From Whalleya microplaca (Eukaryota; Ascomycota; Sordariomycetes; Xylariales; Xylariaceae), in assembly GCA_022497155.1 (NCBI GenBank), contig MU385768.1, positions 124,001-188,000 on the forward strand: DNA of 64,000 bases, written 5' to 3'. Made by a program: the position numbers and the translations under genes. The notes under the pieces are model-generated. The model had not been told where the DNA came from. It searched no databases and saw only the letters and a program-made list of their open reading frames with translations. Positions within the stretch are counted from its first letter, which is position 1. The number at the start of each line of letters is the position of its first letter. Below, in pieces: positions 23,454-33,758 of this stretch.

Positions 23454-26400
23454 AGCGACTCTAAGGTAAGTAGGTCGGACATGGCCGACGTTAGGCGCCC
23501 ATGACCAACAGGAAACAGAAGGGCAACGAGCAAGAGAGCAATGGGCCCAAATAGCTGTTTCTTTGACGATTCGTCATTACGGCTCTAAGTCTTGTCCCCA
23601 ATGTAGCGATCGAGTAAGACAGTACATAGCAAAGAGAGAAAGAGAGCTAGGTTAAGCTAAGCCGAGTGTTGGTACACACGATAGCCTCAAAGACAGCCTT
23701 CGAGGCCAAAGAAGGAGAAGAGACGAAAGAAAAAACATCAAGACCCAATCCCAGGTCTTTCAAAGGCAGAAGCAGGTATATATGTGCGCATGCACACACG
23801 AGCTGCTGGCCAGCGGCATTCCTTTCCTGTGATGCCCTCTCCTGCCAGACCCAAACGACCTTAGCAGATAGGCAAGTATAGGTGCGTCGCCAGACAGCTT
23901 CTATTTCTACATACAGTTGGCACTTGACTCATGCTATTAATGGCGTAATAGGTGAACAGGTATGTATGTTCACTTTTATTAAGTTGGAACCTTTCCCCTT
24001 TCCAGCACTTGCGCAGGACAGGACTGACGTTCAAACAGCCAGCAACACTAATGCAGCCATCCGTCGCACATGGCAGGGATGCTGCAGCAAACAGGCGTAG
24101 CATCTGGTAATCTTTACATAGCACTACTATGATAGGGCAGCATCGGCAGTTGATCACCTGAAGATTGGCACCACTGCAGGTTGGCAGGGCTGATCAACGG
24201 CCTCCAGATCTCCGGGGGGCTACCCTGATACGAGATGGGCCAAGACTGGACAACCGACAGCGCAAAGGTGTAGCTCTAGTAATATGGGAAATGTTGAGGG
24301 AGCACAGAGGTACATACATTCCCTCTACCGCTTAAAGCAGTGTTATCAGCCGCGGCAGAGGCAGAGGCACCGCGTGTTCGATCATGGGGCCGCACCCAGG
24401 CAACACCTAGTGGCAAGAAGGGGGAAGAAAGGAGAAAGACGAAAAGAATCCGGGGAAGACGTCTGCATTTGGATGATTTCTTCAGCAAAGCATCAAAGGA
24501 ATGCTGGGGGATATGACGTGTGTCCACCGCTAGAGAATCTAGGCGTGAGTGGCACGTTTTCGGGGCATCCAGGAACAGCATTCCAGAGCCTCCAACCGGC
24601 CAACAGCCACACCAACCTAGCCCATGGGGTGGAACCTTCAGAGAACCGCATCAAGCCGATGCTGGTAACCAAGATGTGAAGTTGGAGGAGAGTTCGAGCC
24701 TCAATATCTGTTACAGTTGTGGGGGAATACCTGGTTGGTGCATGATGAACCCATTTCATGTCCCCCCTGCTGCAGCCTCCATGCGATCTCTCGTATGCAT
24801 GTAGGGACTAGGATCTGCCATCGTTAGTTCGATGTGGGGATTAGTTTCCAATGGTCCTTTAGTTTTGTCTTGCCTTTAGTAGGCAATAGTTGGGATGAAG
24901 AGCCCGAGATGCCTCCAGCTCTCTTACACGAAGCCCATATGCCCAGTATACCGCACGAAGCAGTAATTCCTCTCTGGGCCGGAATGCTCCGTGCTCAGTA
25001 TAATTGGCCGCTGATTGTCCCCCGAACACGGTGAGTAAATACTTCCGTATGTGATCTAGAGTAATTTTGGCCCGGCGCGCCTTGTCCAGCTGCGCTCACG
25101 TTTTCCTTCTCTGCTTTCCGAAAGCGGTAATGCACACCAGGCGCCGCATTCTGCGTCCTAAGGAAATGTACGCTTTCTGAAAGAACATTCAGTACAAATA
25201 ACAGTAGTCCCAATAATTCTCTTTTTCTGGGTAAGAAGATGGAAGAAGCCATCTTTTTTTGTTGTTGCTTGTGCTGTTGGTCCGACAAAGGCCGGATCTA
25301 GCTGGACTCTACCCTTTCCCATAACTCCTTGATATCTCTTTATGCAACCTTGTTACATACAGTCTGGGGAGATCGGGTAATACAGGCACTTACATACAAC
25401 CACATAACATATCAAATCGAACCAACTCACACGCTCTCTATCGGTTCATTCTTTCGGTCCACAGTAATACCAACTGCAAGATCGGATCTCGATCAATAGT
25501 CAATAAACCTGCACCAACAACATTGCTTGTTACCTCTAGATGTTGCAGCGCCTTTTTTGATATTCCTTAACGAATAAGCAGGGGTGGGAACAAAGGATCG
25601 AAAGGAAGCTTGTGCGTACTGTAGGTCAGGCATCCAGCATTTTGTTACCTACCAACCTGCCTATCCATCTACCTCGCCAATCGTACTCAAGAAGAGGGTG
25701 TGGGATCATCAGCACTTACATACGACATCGTCAGGGGCATCCCCTCCACACAACTAAACCACAGCCCTGGCTCGGCTTTCCAGTCCCCGGTCCAGGCGAG
25801 AGAGAAGTACGCAGATACACAAGCACAAGCTCGCAAAGCGTCGGCAAGCAAAGGCGAATAGAGAGGCAGAGTGTGTGTGCATGTTAGAGAAGTAGTTGTT
25901 GTAATTCACGTCAACCAGGAAGCATCTTCTCCCCAATTGGTTTGTGCTCCCAAGATTTCTTCATTGTATTTTTGACATTACCTTACTCTTACCCTCTCCT
26001 GCCCTATCCACCCGACTGAATGTTGCTGCACGACCCCTTTCCCGTGCTGGATCAGTGTCAGAGACAAACCCCAGTTTCTGACAGATCTATGCAGTGGGCT
26101 GCAGCAACAGCTGCCAGCCAGCTTGGATCTCTTGTCTAGCAGTACATACTGCTGCTGCCCTTTCGCTAAGCGCAGGAGAACAATTGCTGTTGCTTGTAGG
26201 AGGAGTCACGCCAAAGTGGAGGTCGTAACCGATGGCTGAAGACTCACTGACAGAAAAAACAACTTTAGATAATCCTGGCCTTCTGTTTTCTCCCTCCCGG
26301 TAACACACACATAAGGTACACCGTCCTCGGCTTCCCGATACCCAACTTTTTTTTTTCCAGAAATTCTGAGCTAGTAAGATCCTATTCGTGTCTTGGGTCC

Positions 26401-27140
26401 TTGTCTCTTTTTTTTTGTTCTTCCGCCATTTCTCCATCCCCCACCAATACCGATCGCCCATACCACACCGACCTCGCGCCGGGTAGGGCTTGGCCGGCCC
26501 CTAAGAGCCAAGAGCTAGAGACAGTCGGATAGACAGATCAGAGACGAGCTGTCGACCTGCGTCACCCACTCACGACAGAGAGAAGAGAAGAATTAGCGTG
26601 TTCAGCCGTTTCGTGTAGCTACTTCACACTGCCATAACTCCTCCTAGCTACGGGCTGATCTCGGAATATATTCGACGCGGGCGCAATTACATCGGTTCAA
26701 CTCGGTGTCTATTTTGCACAGAAGAAGTGTCAACCTTGGGACGTACTTTCGGCCTGCTACTTTAATTATCATCGTGTATGCGTATGCGCTTGTGCGGCAG
26801 AAAATCATTGGCATAGAAGAGGAGGGAGCGAGAAGAAGAAGAAGCAGTAGCGGCTTAGTGGGAAGAGGCATCGACCTCCCCTCTGTGGGTTTCTCTTTTC
26901 AACCGTCCGGAGAGAGAAAGCTCAGAAGGCAATAATCCTTTCTTAAAGCAACTACTTTAGTACCAACCATACTCATTCATACTCAACCTTTTTCCTCCTT
27001 AATTCCAACCGAAATCGAGGAATTCTCCCTATTGTGTGCTACATTGCTGTCTCACATACTACTCTCTTCGGTCAATCTTCCACCCGAACACCATCACCCC
27101 CCTTTCTTTTACCTAGAAGAAGAAGAGACGAGCCGATGAG

Positions 27141-29121
27141 ATGGAGAAGCCCGAGAAAGTTGACCCGCCGTCCCCAGCGCCCTCGCACCAGAGCAGCGCT
27201 GCCCCTCCCATCACCACGGCCACCACCACCTCAGTCGCCGTGGCAGCCGCCCCCGCCACCCCGGTCACGGACGAGATCTTCCAGAACGGATTCCAGCAGC
27301 TCATCCAGCATAACAATGCGGCAACGCCGTCATACGAGCCCCAGGTCGATGTACACAGCCAGATGGGGGGTTCGAACCCGGCGCACTCGCGGTATTCGAG
27401 TCCGACGCCTCAACCGCAGCTGGGGATGCCACTCTACGATCACGAGAGCTCAGCGTACGCCCCGGCCCAGTACGGAGGATACCAGCAGAGCTATCAGATG
27501 GATCATAGCGCGTATCCGCCATTGCCCGACGTGGGCCACTCCACGGTAAGTAAACCCCCCCGAATTAAACTAATTCATTGCTGCACTCCGGGGTTGGTTG
27601 GCTGACTAACAGACAAAGACACCTCATAATGCCTACAGCACGCCCGCAACCTCGCCTCCCACGCCGCTCCAGCAGATAGACGCCATGACGACGCGCAGCG
27701 GGCGGGCCATCGTGCGGGCGCACGGGAGCACGCCCGTACTCGCGCCCGTGGCAACGCGGGTGGAGAAGGCCTCGCCGAAGCCGAAGACGAAGAAGGCGCG
27801 GAAGAAGCGGGGCAAGAACGGCGAGGAGGCGCCGGCGGTGGTGCTCGAGGCACCGCTCAGCGTGCTGGTCAAGGACATCACGGGCGTGCACGACACCGAC
27901 ATCGACGAGTACGTGAACCGGGCGCCGGAGCTGCGGCGGGCCGAGGTGGCGGGGTCCAAGGAGGGCAAGATCAAGCGGCCGATGAACGCGTTCATGCTGT
28001 ACCGCAAGGCGTACCAGAACCGCACCAAGGTCTGGAAGCGCCACGACAACCACCAGGTCGTGTCGCAGATCTGCGGCGCCTCGTGGAACATGGAGCCGCA
28101 GGAGCTGCGCGACCGCTACGACCGCTGGGCCAAGGTCGAGCGCGCGAACCACAAGCTCGCCTTCCCCGAATACAAGTTCGCGCCCGCGAAGAACAAGAAC
28201 AAGCGGCTCGCCGTCAACAGCAAGGACCGGGCGGGCGGCCACGGCTCCGACGACGACGGTTCTGATCTTGAGGGCTACGAGTGGGACGTCAGCGCGCCGC
28301 CCTCGCGCTCCGAGTCCCGCAGCGCCCGCCCCTCGCTCTACGACCCCGACGGCGACTACCACCCGCCGCGGACGACGTACTACTCGCAGTCGCCGGCGCC
28401 GCACCAGCTGCGCCTGGGCGCGTACGGCAACGCCGCCGGCATGCCGCCGCAGCACCACCACCAGCAACACCACCACCAGTCGTCGTTCCAGTACTCGAAC
28501 CCGGGGAAGCCGCGCCCGGCCGAGTACGGCGCCGGGCTGGCGCAGAACCAGTACTACCAGCAGACGAGCGAGTTCGCGCGGCAGAGCTACTCGCACCCGC
28601 ACCACGCGATGGCGGGGTACGGGCCCATGCCGTCGTACGTCGAGAACGTGTACCTCAACAAGGCGAACTCGCCGGTCTCCTACGGCGGCTCCCCCGTCGA
28701 CCACTACGGCGACATGATGGGGTCGGCGTACCCGCCGCCGCCGCCGCAGATGGCGCCGCAGCACCACCACGCGCCGCAGGTGCTGCAGCCGCACCCGGAC
28801 CACGCGATAGATCCGTCGCTGATGCCGCCGCAGGGCGGCCACGAGCAGTACGACGCGCTGGGGCTGCTGAGCTTCGACCAGGCTCCCGTGTACCAGGACG
28901 GCATCCCGGCGTACCAGTTAGACCCGGGCTTGGGGGGACACAATGACGCGCAGCCGGCGGAACACGCGTACAAGCCGGAAGAGGAGACGGCGTGGCCGGA
29001 CGAGGCGTCCGCAGCGCTCCAGGATTCGAAATTGGGCGGCGACTGGGAGACGTTGGGTGGCGAATTCAGCCTGGATAATATCGATGATATCTTGAACACG
29101 ACGGATAGTCCCGGAGGATAA
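27141..29121 (+). CDS. HMG-box transcription factor, FMF-1/Ste11-like, 637 aa
   Basis: Exons are 27141-27545 and 27613-29121, joined by a 67-nt intron with a CTGACTAACAG acceptor. The single HMG box spans about residues 254-325: KIKRPMNAFMLYRKAYQNRT, NHQVVSQICGASWNMEP, and a typical third helix through FPEYKFAP. A basic stretch (PKPKTKKARKKRGK) just before it is a likely nuclear localisation signal. The remainder is disordered, with His/Gln/Tyr/Pro-rich blocks and an acidic C-terminus (WETLGGEFSLDNIDDIL) that could activate transcription. The box resembles the class containing Schizosaccharomyces Ste11 and Neurospora FMF-1, regulators of sexual development; orthology is inferred. Exon 2 is extremely GC-rich in third codon positions. 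Another ATG lies 5 nt upstream (27136) in a different frame. Unusually long non-coding DNA precedes the gene. Confidence 0.88.
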
Positions 29122-29733
29122 TGGGAATGGATGGGAAGAAGGGAATCAGGGTTCAGGGGCTTGTAAGGGTAGGGAAAGGGATAGGGATGGGGAGGGAATG
29201 TGCAAGACTTTGTATTTAAATTTGGGCGGATGGACGGTGCTTCTCTTTTTTTGCCGCCCACTGGCGGCCTTCCTTGTGTGTTATGTTTGAAGCATCATGA
29301 CATAGACAGACGGGCTTGGGCAAGTGATACCCCCTTCTTGAAGGATCAGATCCATTCAGAATAAGGCGAACTAGGACTGGCGTCAGAGAAATGGAGCTTC
29401 GGCAAAGGGTATTATTATTTGGCGTTTTGAAAACTTACGGTGTGCCCAAGGAAGGGCCATTTCATTGTTTTACTCATACCACCCCCTCCTTCCCTTTCTC
29501 CATGAGAGCTCGAGCCTTCCCGTCAAGGGACAAAGAACATTCAGCTCTCTCACATACACGAGCCTCCACGCGGTTAGACTTCATGTCAAAGGAAATACCA
29601 GGGCTGGCGAGACGTAGCAGGTTGTCACGCTAGCGCCTGTCGAAACAGACAGAAATAATATACTACGTCGCAACTGACCAGCTGCAATAAAGAGAAATAC
29701 TAGAACAGGAAGGATAGGTCTTATTTCTGATTC
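29122..29733. other. Convergent 3' flank of HMG-box gene and SEC20
   Basis: This is a 3' untranslated and terminator zone for two converging genes. No coding frame or structured RNA is recognisable. Confidence 0.5.
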
Positions 29734-31021
29734 CTACAACTCATCCCTAACTCTTTCACCCTCTTGCTGAATATCCGGTTCCGCCTCCATCATCCTCTTC
29801 TTCGGGTTGGGGGGTTCATCCTCGTTACGCTCCCTCAAATGGGTTCCTTCGCTTTGGCCTGCCTGTGAGTCATCTGGCTGCGGGTTTTCTTCTGTAGATT
29901 CGTTTATAATTTTACCAACTTGTTCTATCATAGAATCAGACTCTGGGGTTGCCTGTGGTTGTTCTGGTTGGTGACCGACTTGGACTGTCGGAACGCCTTC
30001 ATTGTTCATGTGAGCCTGCTGTAAACTAGATTGTATCCCGGCTGAGTCGGGGCCGGGATTGACTTGCGACCCACGTAGGCTGACTGTATTTGATATGCTC
30101 ATAACCCCCCGGAATAGGAGTTTCAGGGGAAGCCACACCAGCCACCATGTTGGGCCCCACAGGAGGCGCCTAAAGATAAGCCAGCCTATAGTGACCAGCA
30201 GTATGTAGAAAGCCGACTGAAGATACCACGTGTCGGTCTTCTGGCTTTTCAGTAGTGTGCCCAGTAGAGCCCGAGAACTTGATAGCAGAGTATCCAAACT
30301 GGAGTAGTTTTCGGATAGCTGCGATAAAGATGTAGTGGACTCCTTGAGAGTATTATGTGCGTAGTCGCTCTTGGCGAGCTCAGCGGCCATCAGGTCGTGT
30401 GCCCGCCTCATGGATTGCGTTATATCGCTATTAGCACTGATCATCTGCTCCTCCTTTGTCATCTCGGCGCGATGTTGTTTTCGCCGCGGCAACGGGGCTG
30501 CAGATACCGGGGACGACGCGCCTGACCGTGGATTCGAGAACGAGGCATATAGAAGCTCTCGTTCTCGGCGCTGAGCGAGCTGCAGGTTGCGCTTCGCCGA
30601 AATCTGGGCTCTCCTAAATGATTTCCGACAACTGCCATAACTGTGAGAAGATATCCATGTAACCTGAATTTGATGAAAATGCCTACCTCTGCAGCTCCTG
30701 CTTCAGACGCTGTGCACCATCTTCCAGCCGGTCCCTCTCATGTTGTAACTCGCTACCTGGCTTGCCGGGACGGACATCTATTATCTCCTCCTGGAGTAGC
30801 TCTAGCTCCTCCTCTTGTTCCCTTAGGACCTGATTGATCTCCGAGCTGAGTTCTGAACCGACGTTGTCTTCTTCGCTCGCACCGAGGGGCACCGATCCAG
30901 GTTGAAAGTCGAAGTTGGCGAGTCGGTCTATTAGCTCCTTGAGTTGACTTGTAGCATCTTGCAAGATAGTAAGACGGTCCTGCAGATCGGTGAAGCGCTT
31001 CTTAAGCGTTTCCAGCGACAT
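29734..31021 (-). CDS. SEC20: ER SNARE Sec20 for Golgi-to-ER retrograde transport, 413 aa
   Basis: Exons are 31021-30687 and 30640-29734; the 46-nt intron is closed by a TTCTCACAG acceptor. The first ~110 residues are heptad-rich (MSLETLKKRF, then EINQVLREQEEELELLQEEI), matching the Dsl1-binding cytosolic part of Sec20. A SNARE-like helix (SDITQSMRRAHDLMAAELAK and following residues, about 180-245) leads into the diagnostic Sec20 membrane block LLKSQKTDTWYLQSAFYIL and LLWGPTWWLVWLPLKLLF at about 250-290. The lumenal tail of about 115 residues is disordered and ends in RDEL, an HDEL-like ER retrieval signal. Yeast Sec20 also ends in such a signal, which supports the call. It acts with Ufe1, Use1 and Sec22 at the ER. 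The gene shares a 409-bp divergent upstream region with mL53. Confidence 0.93.
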
Positions 31022-31430
31022 CTTACAGAGAACTCGAAGGCCTTTCGTAGACGCCGATACTCTCACTAAATAAGCACGGGAAGCGGACTCGATTCTCGAG
31101 CTGGAGATGCCAACTGGTGACGTTGCGACGTTGCAGTTACAATAGAATTGGCAAAGTGGCAGAGTAGCAAAGTACACACGTACCTAGACGCCGAGTGTGG
31201 CTGGTGCTATACCCCTTGCAGCCCTGTCCTGCCCTGCCGTCACACATCTCTTAGCACCAGCCACACCTTGAATTGCCGGGGTCCAGAAAACTCGCCCGCC
31301 GCTTTCTGGCTATCATCCGTCCGCGATTGACAAATTGAGAGGGAATAGTCAATTGAGCAACTTGGGTAAGTGATGCGCACTGATTTTGGAACAGCTCACT
31401 AAAGCTCCCTTTAGATAATCTACACACACC
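31022..31430. promoter_or_regulatory. Bidirectional upstream region of SEC20 and mL53
   Basis: The two start codons are 409 bp apart and diverge, so both promoters and leaders must lie here. I see no motif I would name with confidence. Confidence 0.6.
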
Positions 31431-31800
31431 ATGATTACACGATTTATCACCGAGGTGAACACCAAGTTCAACCCCTTCTCCACGAGGTCGCGCGCCACGA
31501 GGTTATTCCTCAGCCTGCTCCCGCCCAATGCCCGGCAGACCGGCATGCAGATCAAGACGACCCTCTTACCACGCACCGCCACCGGCGCGAGCACTCTCCA
31601 TGTGAAGTTCAGTGCGTAGATTCCGGAAGACTCCTGGGGTTGGAGTGTATGAGCTTCGACACGGTATACTAATTGGTTCTACAGAGGATGGAAAGGAGAT
31701 GCAACTCGATGGTGAGCTACTGGGTATTAAGGGGTTGGTTGAAGAAGTCGACCGACATTCTCGAGCGCTCCAGAAGCAGGCGGATTTAACAGATGGTTGA
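31431..31800 (+). CDS. MRPL44: Mitochondrial large-subunit ribosomal protein mL53 (yeast MRPL44 type), 98 aa
   Basis: Exons are 31431-31611 and 31685-31800, phase 1, separated by a 73-nt intron with a TACTAATT branch site. The 98-residue length is typical of the family. The start MITRFITEVNTKFNPF, the block RLFLSLLPPNARQTGMQIKT and the C-terminal EEVDRHSRALQKQADLTDG fit fungal mL53. The protein belongs to the large subunit of the mitoribosome. The basic N-terminus without acidic residues until position 8 fits import without a cleaved presequence. The yeast gene name is given by presumed orthology. Confidence 0.88.
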
Positions 31801-31871
31801 CGATATTCGTGGTATGCATCATCCATGTATTCTACCAGCATCGGCCGGCGTTTGGGCTATTGGCACATAGC

Positions 31872-31981
31872 ATTTTTAAGTTGTACAGAAGACAATATGC
31901 ATATATTTGATTTCTGTTTTCGAATCCTATTTTGAATGCGAGGTGGTGGCCTGTTGGGGGGGGGGGGGGGGGGGGGGGGGG

Positions 31982-32022
<41 letters not shown>

Positions 32023-32154
32023 GGGGGGGTCGNNNNNNNNNNACCAAGAATTTTTAAGTTGAACCCACCAAATTATGAAAATTTTTTTTTTCTTTTTTGT
32101 AACCCATTTTTGAATGGTTGGTGTGGGCCTGTACCCCCCCCCCCCCCCCCCCCC
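31872..32154. other. Assembly gap: poly-G tract, 10 N, corrupted duplicate flank, poly-C tract
   Basis: A G run at 31956-32032 is broken by only a few other bases, then ten N (32033-32042), then 32050-32133, then a 21-nt C run (32134-32154). Segment 32050-32133 aligns without any gap to 31872-31955, at a constant offset of 178 and with 60 of 84 positions identical. The mismatches look like base-calling noise. The real locus probably has one copy of the flank and one homopolymer. No gene is hit: mL53 ends at 31800 and pyrophosphatase at 32292. Confidence 0.85.
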
Positions 32155-32291
32155 TTTCCTGGCTGTCTATCCTCACTTGGCTTATGTGCGAGATGAAGCA
32201 ACGATGCAAGATATGCTACCAGATCAGGCTCCATATTTCCCGGCCTACGCGCTCGCCATACTTTTATCTACCAAATCTAGGAGCATCATCT

Positions 32292-33758
32292 CTATGAAGC
32301 AGCACCGCTGATGAAGAACCACTTGTCAATCGAGCTGTCGATCTTCTCGGGGGCGACATTCTCGTTGGGTGGGAGAGGCGGCAGTTGCTCCGGGCCAACA
32401 CGGCTAGGAGAGTGCGCCACAGTCAGGTTGGTCCTGAATCTTAAGTTAGTTCCAGAAAACGGGTATCTACATTTGCCAAGTACTTACGTAGAGATTCCGC
32501 CAGGCTGAGTCTTGCCGGTGATCAGTCTCTCCCAGGCCTCAGCACATTCGCGAATGACGTCCATGGCATAGCTGCGCATTGCGTGAGTAATGTAGCACGT
32601 AACGAGGTTAGCGCGATACTCACATCTTGTTCTTGCACTCGCCGGTGAAAGCGAATTGGTTCTCGGGCTTTCCATCGGGGATCTTGTAGATACGGAACCA
32701 CTCGTTGGTAGCACGGAGAAGACCGGGCAGATGTCGCTCAACATCCTCAACATCGTGGAGCTTGGGTGCCAATGGGTCGTTCACGTCAACGACGATGACC
32801 TTCCAGTCAGTCTCCTCCTCGTCAAGCAGCGCCATGACGCCGAGGACCTTGACTTGCTTGATTTGGCCGGGGTAACCGACGAGCTCACCGATCTCGCAAA
32901 CATCGAGAGGGTCGTTATCACCCTTGGCCTTGGTCTCCGGGTGGATGGAGTTGGGGTCTTCCCAGGTCTAAACTCGCACGGTGGAGGTCAGCACGGGAAG
33001 CAAACGCAAAGCAGGCAGCGCTAGAGGGGGTGGTATTACCTGAGGGAAGGCTCCGTAGTTCCATAGGTAGCCCTTGTGGGGGAAACAGTTGCGGACGTAT
33101 CGCAGCTTGCCCTTCTTCACATCCTGCTTGATGGGGTTGAGAAGCTCGTCCTTCGAGATCTATATTAGAGGACAGTTAGCCTGATGTCCGTGATGGTAGA
33201 TACTAGGTCTGCCAAGATAAATACCTCGAGCTTGGCATTGGTCCATCGAGGGATCTCGACGACCATGTTGAGGATGGTTTGCTCCTGGTTGGCATAGAGT
33301 GGGATGTCGTGGAAAGGCGACACAGGCACGCCATCCTTCTCGATGTAGACTCGGTGCTCCAAGGTGTTGGGCGCGGCGACCTTCCGAACGCTGAAGGGGG
33401 AAGCCATTGTGGGCGGCTTAGAAGAAGATGGTGAGGCGGATGTAGAGAAATGCCTCGCTAGCTGGGCAGAGCGGAGAGAAGCAATATTGACAGTCGAAGG
33501 ATTCTTCAGGTTGACAGCAGATGATGAGGAGACAGGTTGCGTAAGTGACGGTGGGCGAAGACTAGAATTGGTTGAGGATTGACATTGACACTGACAGTGA
33601 CAGTGACGGGCGGAAGGAGGGGGAGGGGTCGTATTACTGCAGTGGCCCGCCAGCTTGTCCAGTGCGATGGTGTGATTGGCCCAATACTTTGTCCGTGTTG
33701 GCAGTGACGAAAGCCTCCGTAGAAAAGTCTGCTGCCGGGCCACTTGTGAGGATAGCAT
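32292..33758 (-). CDS. IPP1: Inorganic pyrophosphatase, family I (290 aa core, 407 aa with N-terminal extension)
   Basis: It hydrolyses pyrophosphate to phosphate with magnesium. Exons are 33758-33225, 33159-33040, 32967-32624, 32571-32488 and 32433-32292. The canonical start is the ATG at 33407 ([20 protein letters not shown]), giving a 290-aa enzyme of the usual fungal length. The signature [15 protein letters not shown] and the block [20 protein letters not shown] carry the metal and phosphate ligands. The frame stays open upstream for 117 codons to another ATG at 33758. That extension starts [20 protein letters not shown], has no acidic residue until about position 34, and ends [17 protein letters not shown], which looks like a matrix-processing site. 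Either start could be used; a mitochondrial long form is an inference. All introns have standard GT-AG ends. Confidence 0.95.

Larger units (their letters stand above)
21867..27140. other. 5.3-kb non-coding region upstream of the HMG-box gene
   Basis: No credible gene is seen on either strand. The stretch contains several microsatellite-like tracts (listed separately), small palindromes such as TACATGTATGTACATGTA near 22986-23003, and purine- or pyrimidine-biased segments up to the HMG-box start. It may be a long promoter plus leader, as is common for fungal developmental regulators; that is inference. Confidence 0.5.

Noticed and set aside
27360..27390. GGTTCGAACCC tRNA-like B-box
   Set aside because: It lies within the coding exon of the HMG-box gene, with no A-box or cloverleaf around it.
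27565..28842. 425-codon Arg/Val/Leu-rich minus frame
   Set aside because: It is the antisense of the GC-rich HMG-box exon. Lack of stops is explained by GC content, and the composition is not protein-like.
28268..28946. 149- and 221-codon plus frames inside the HMG-box exon
   Set aside because: These are alternative frames of the same GC-rich exon with Arg/Thr- or Ala/Arg-dominated composition and no independent start context.
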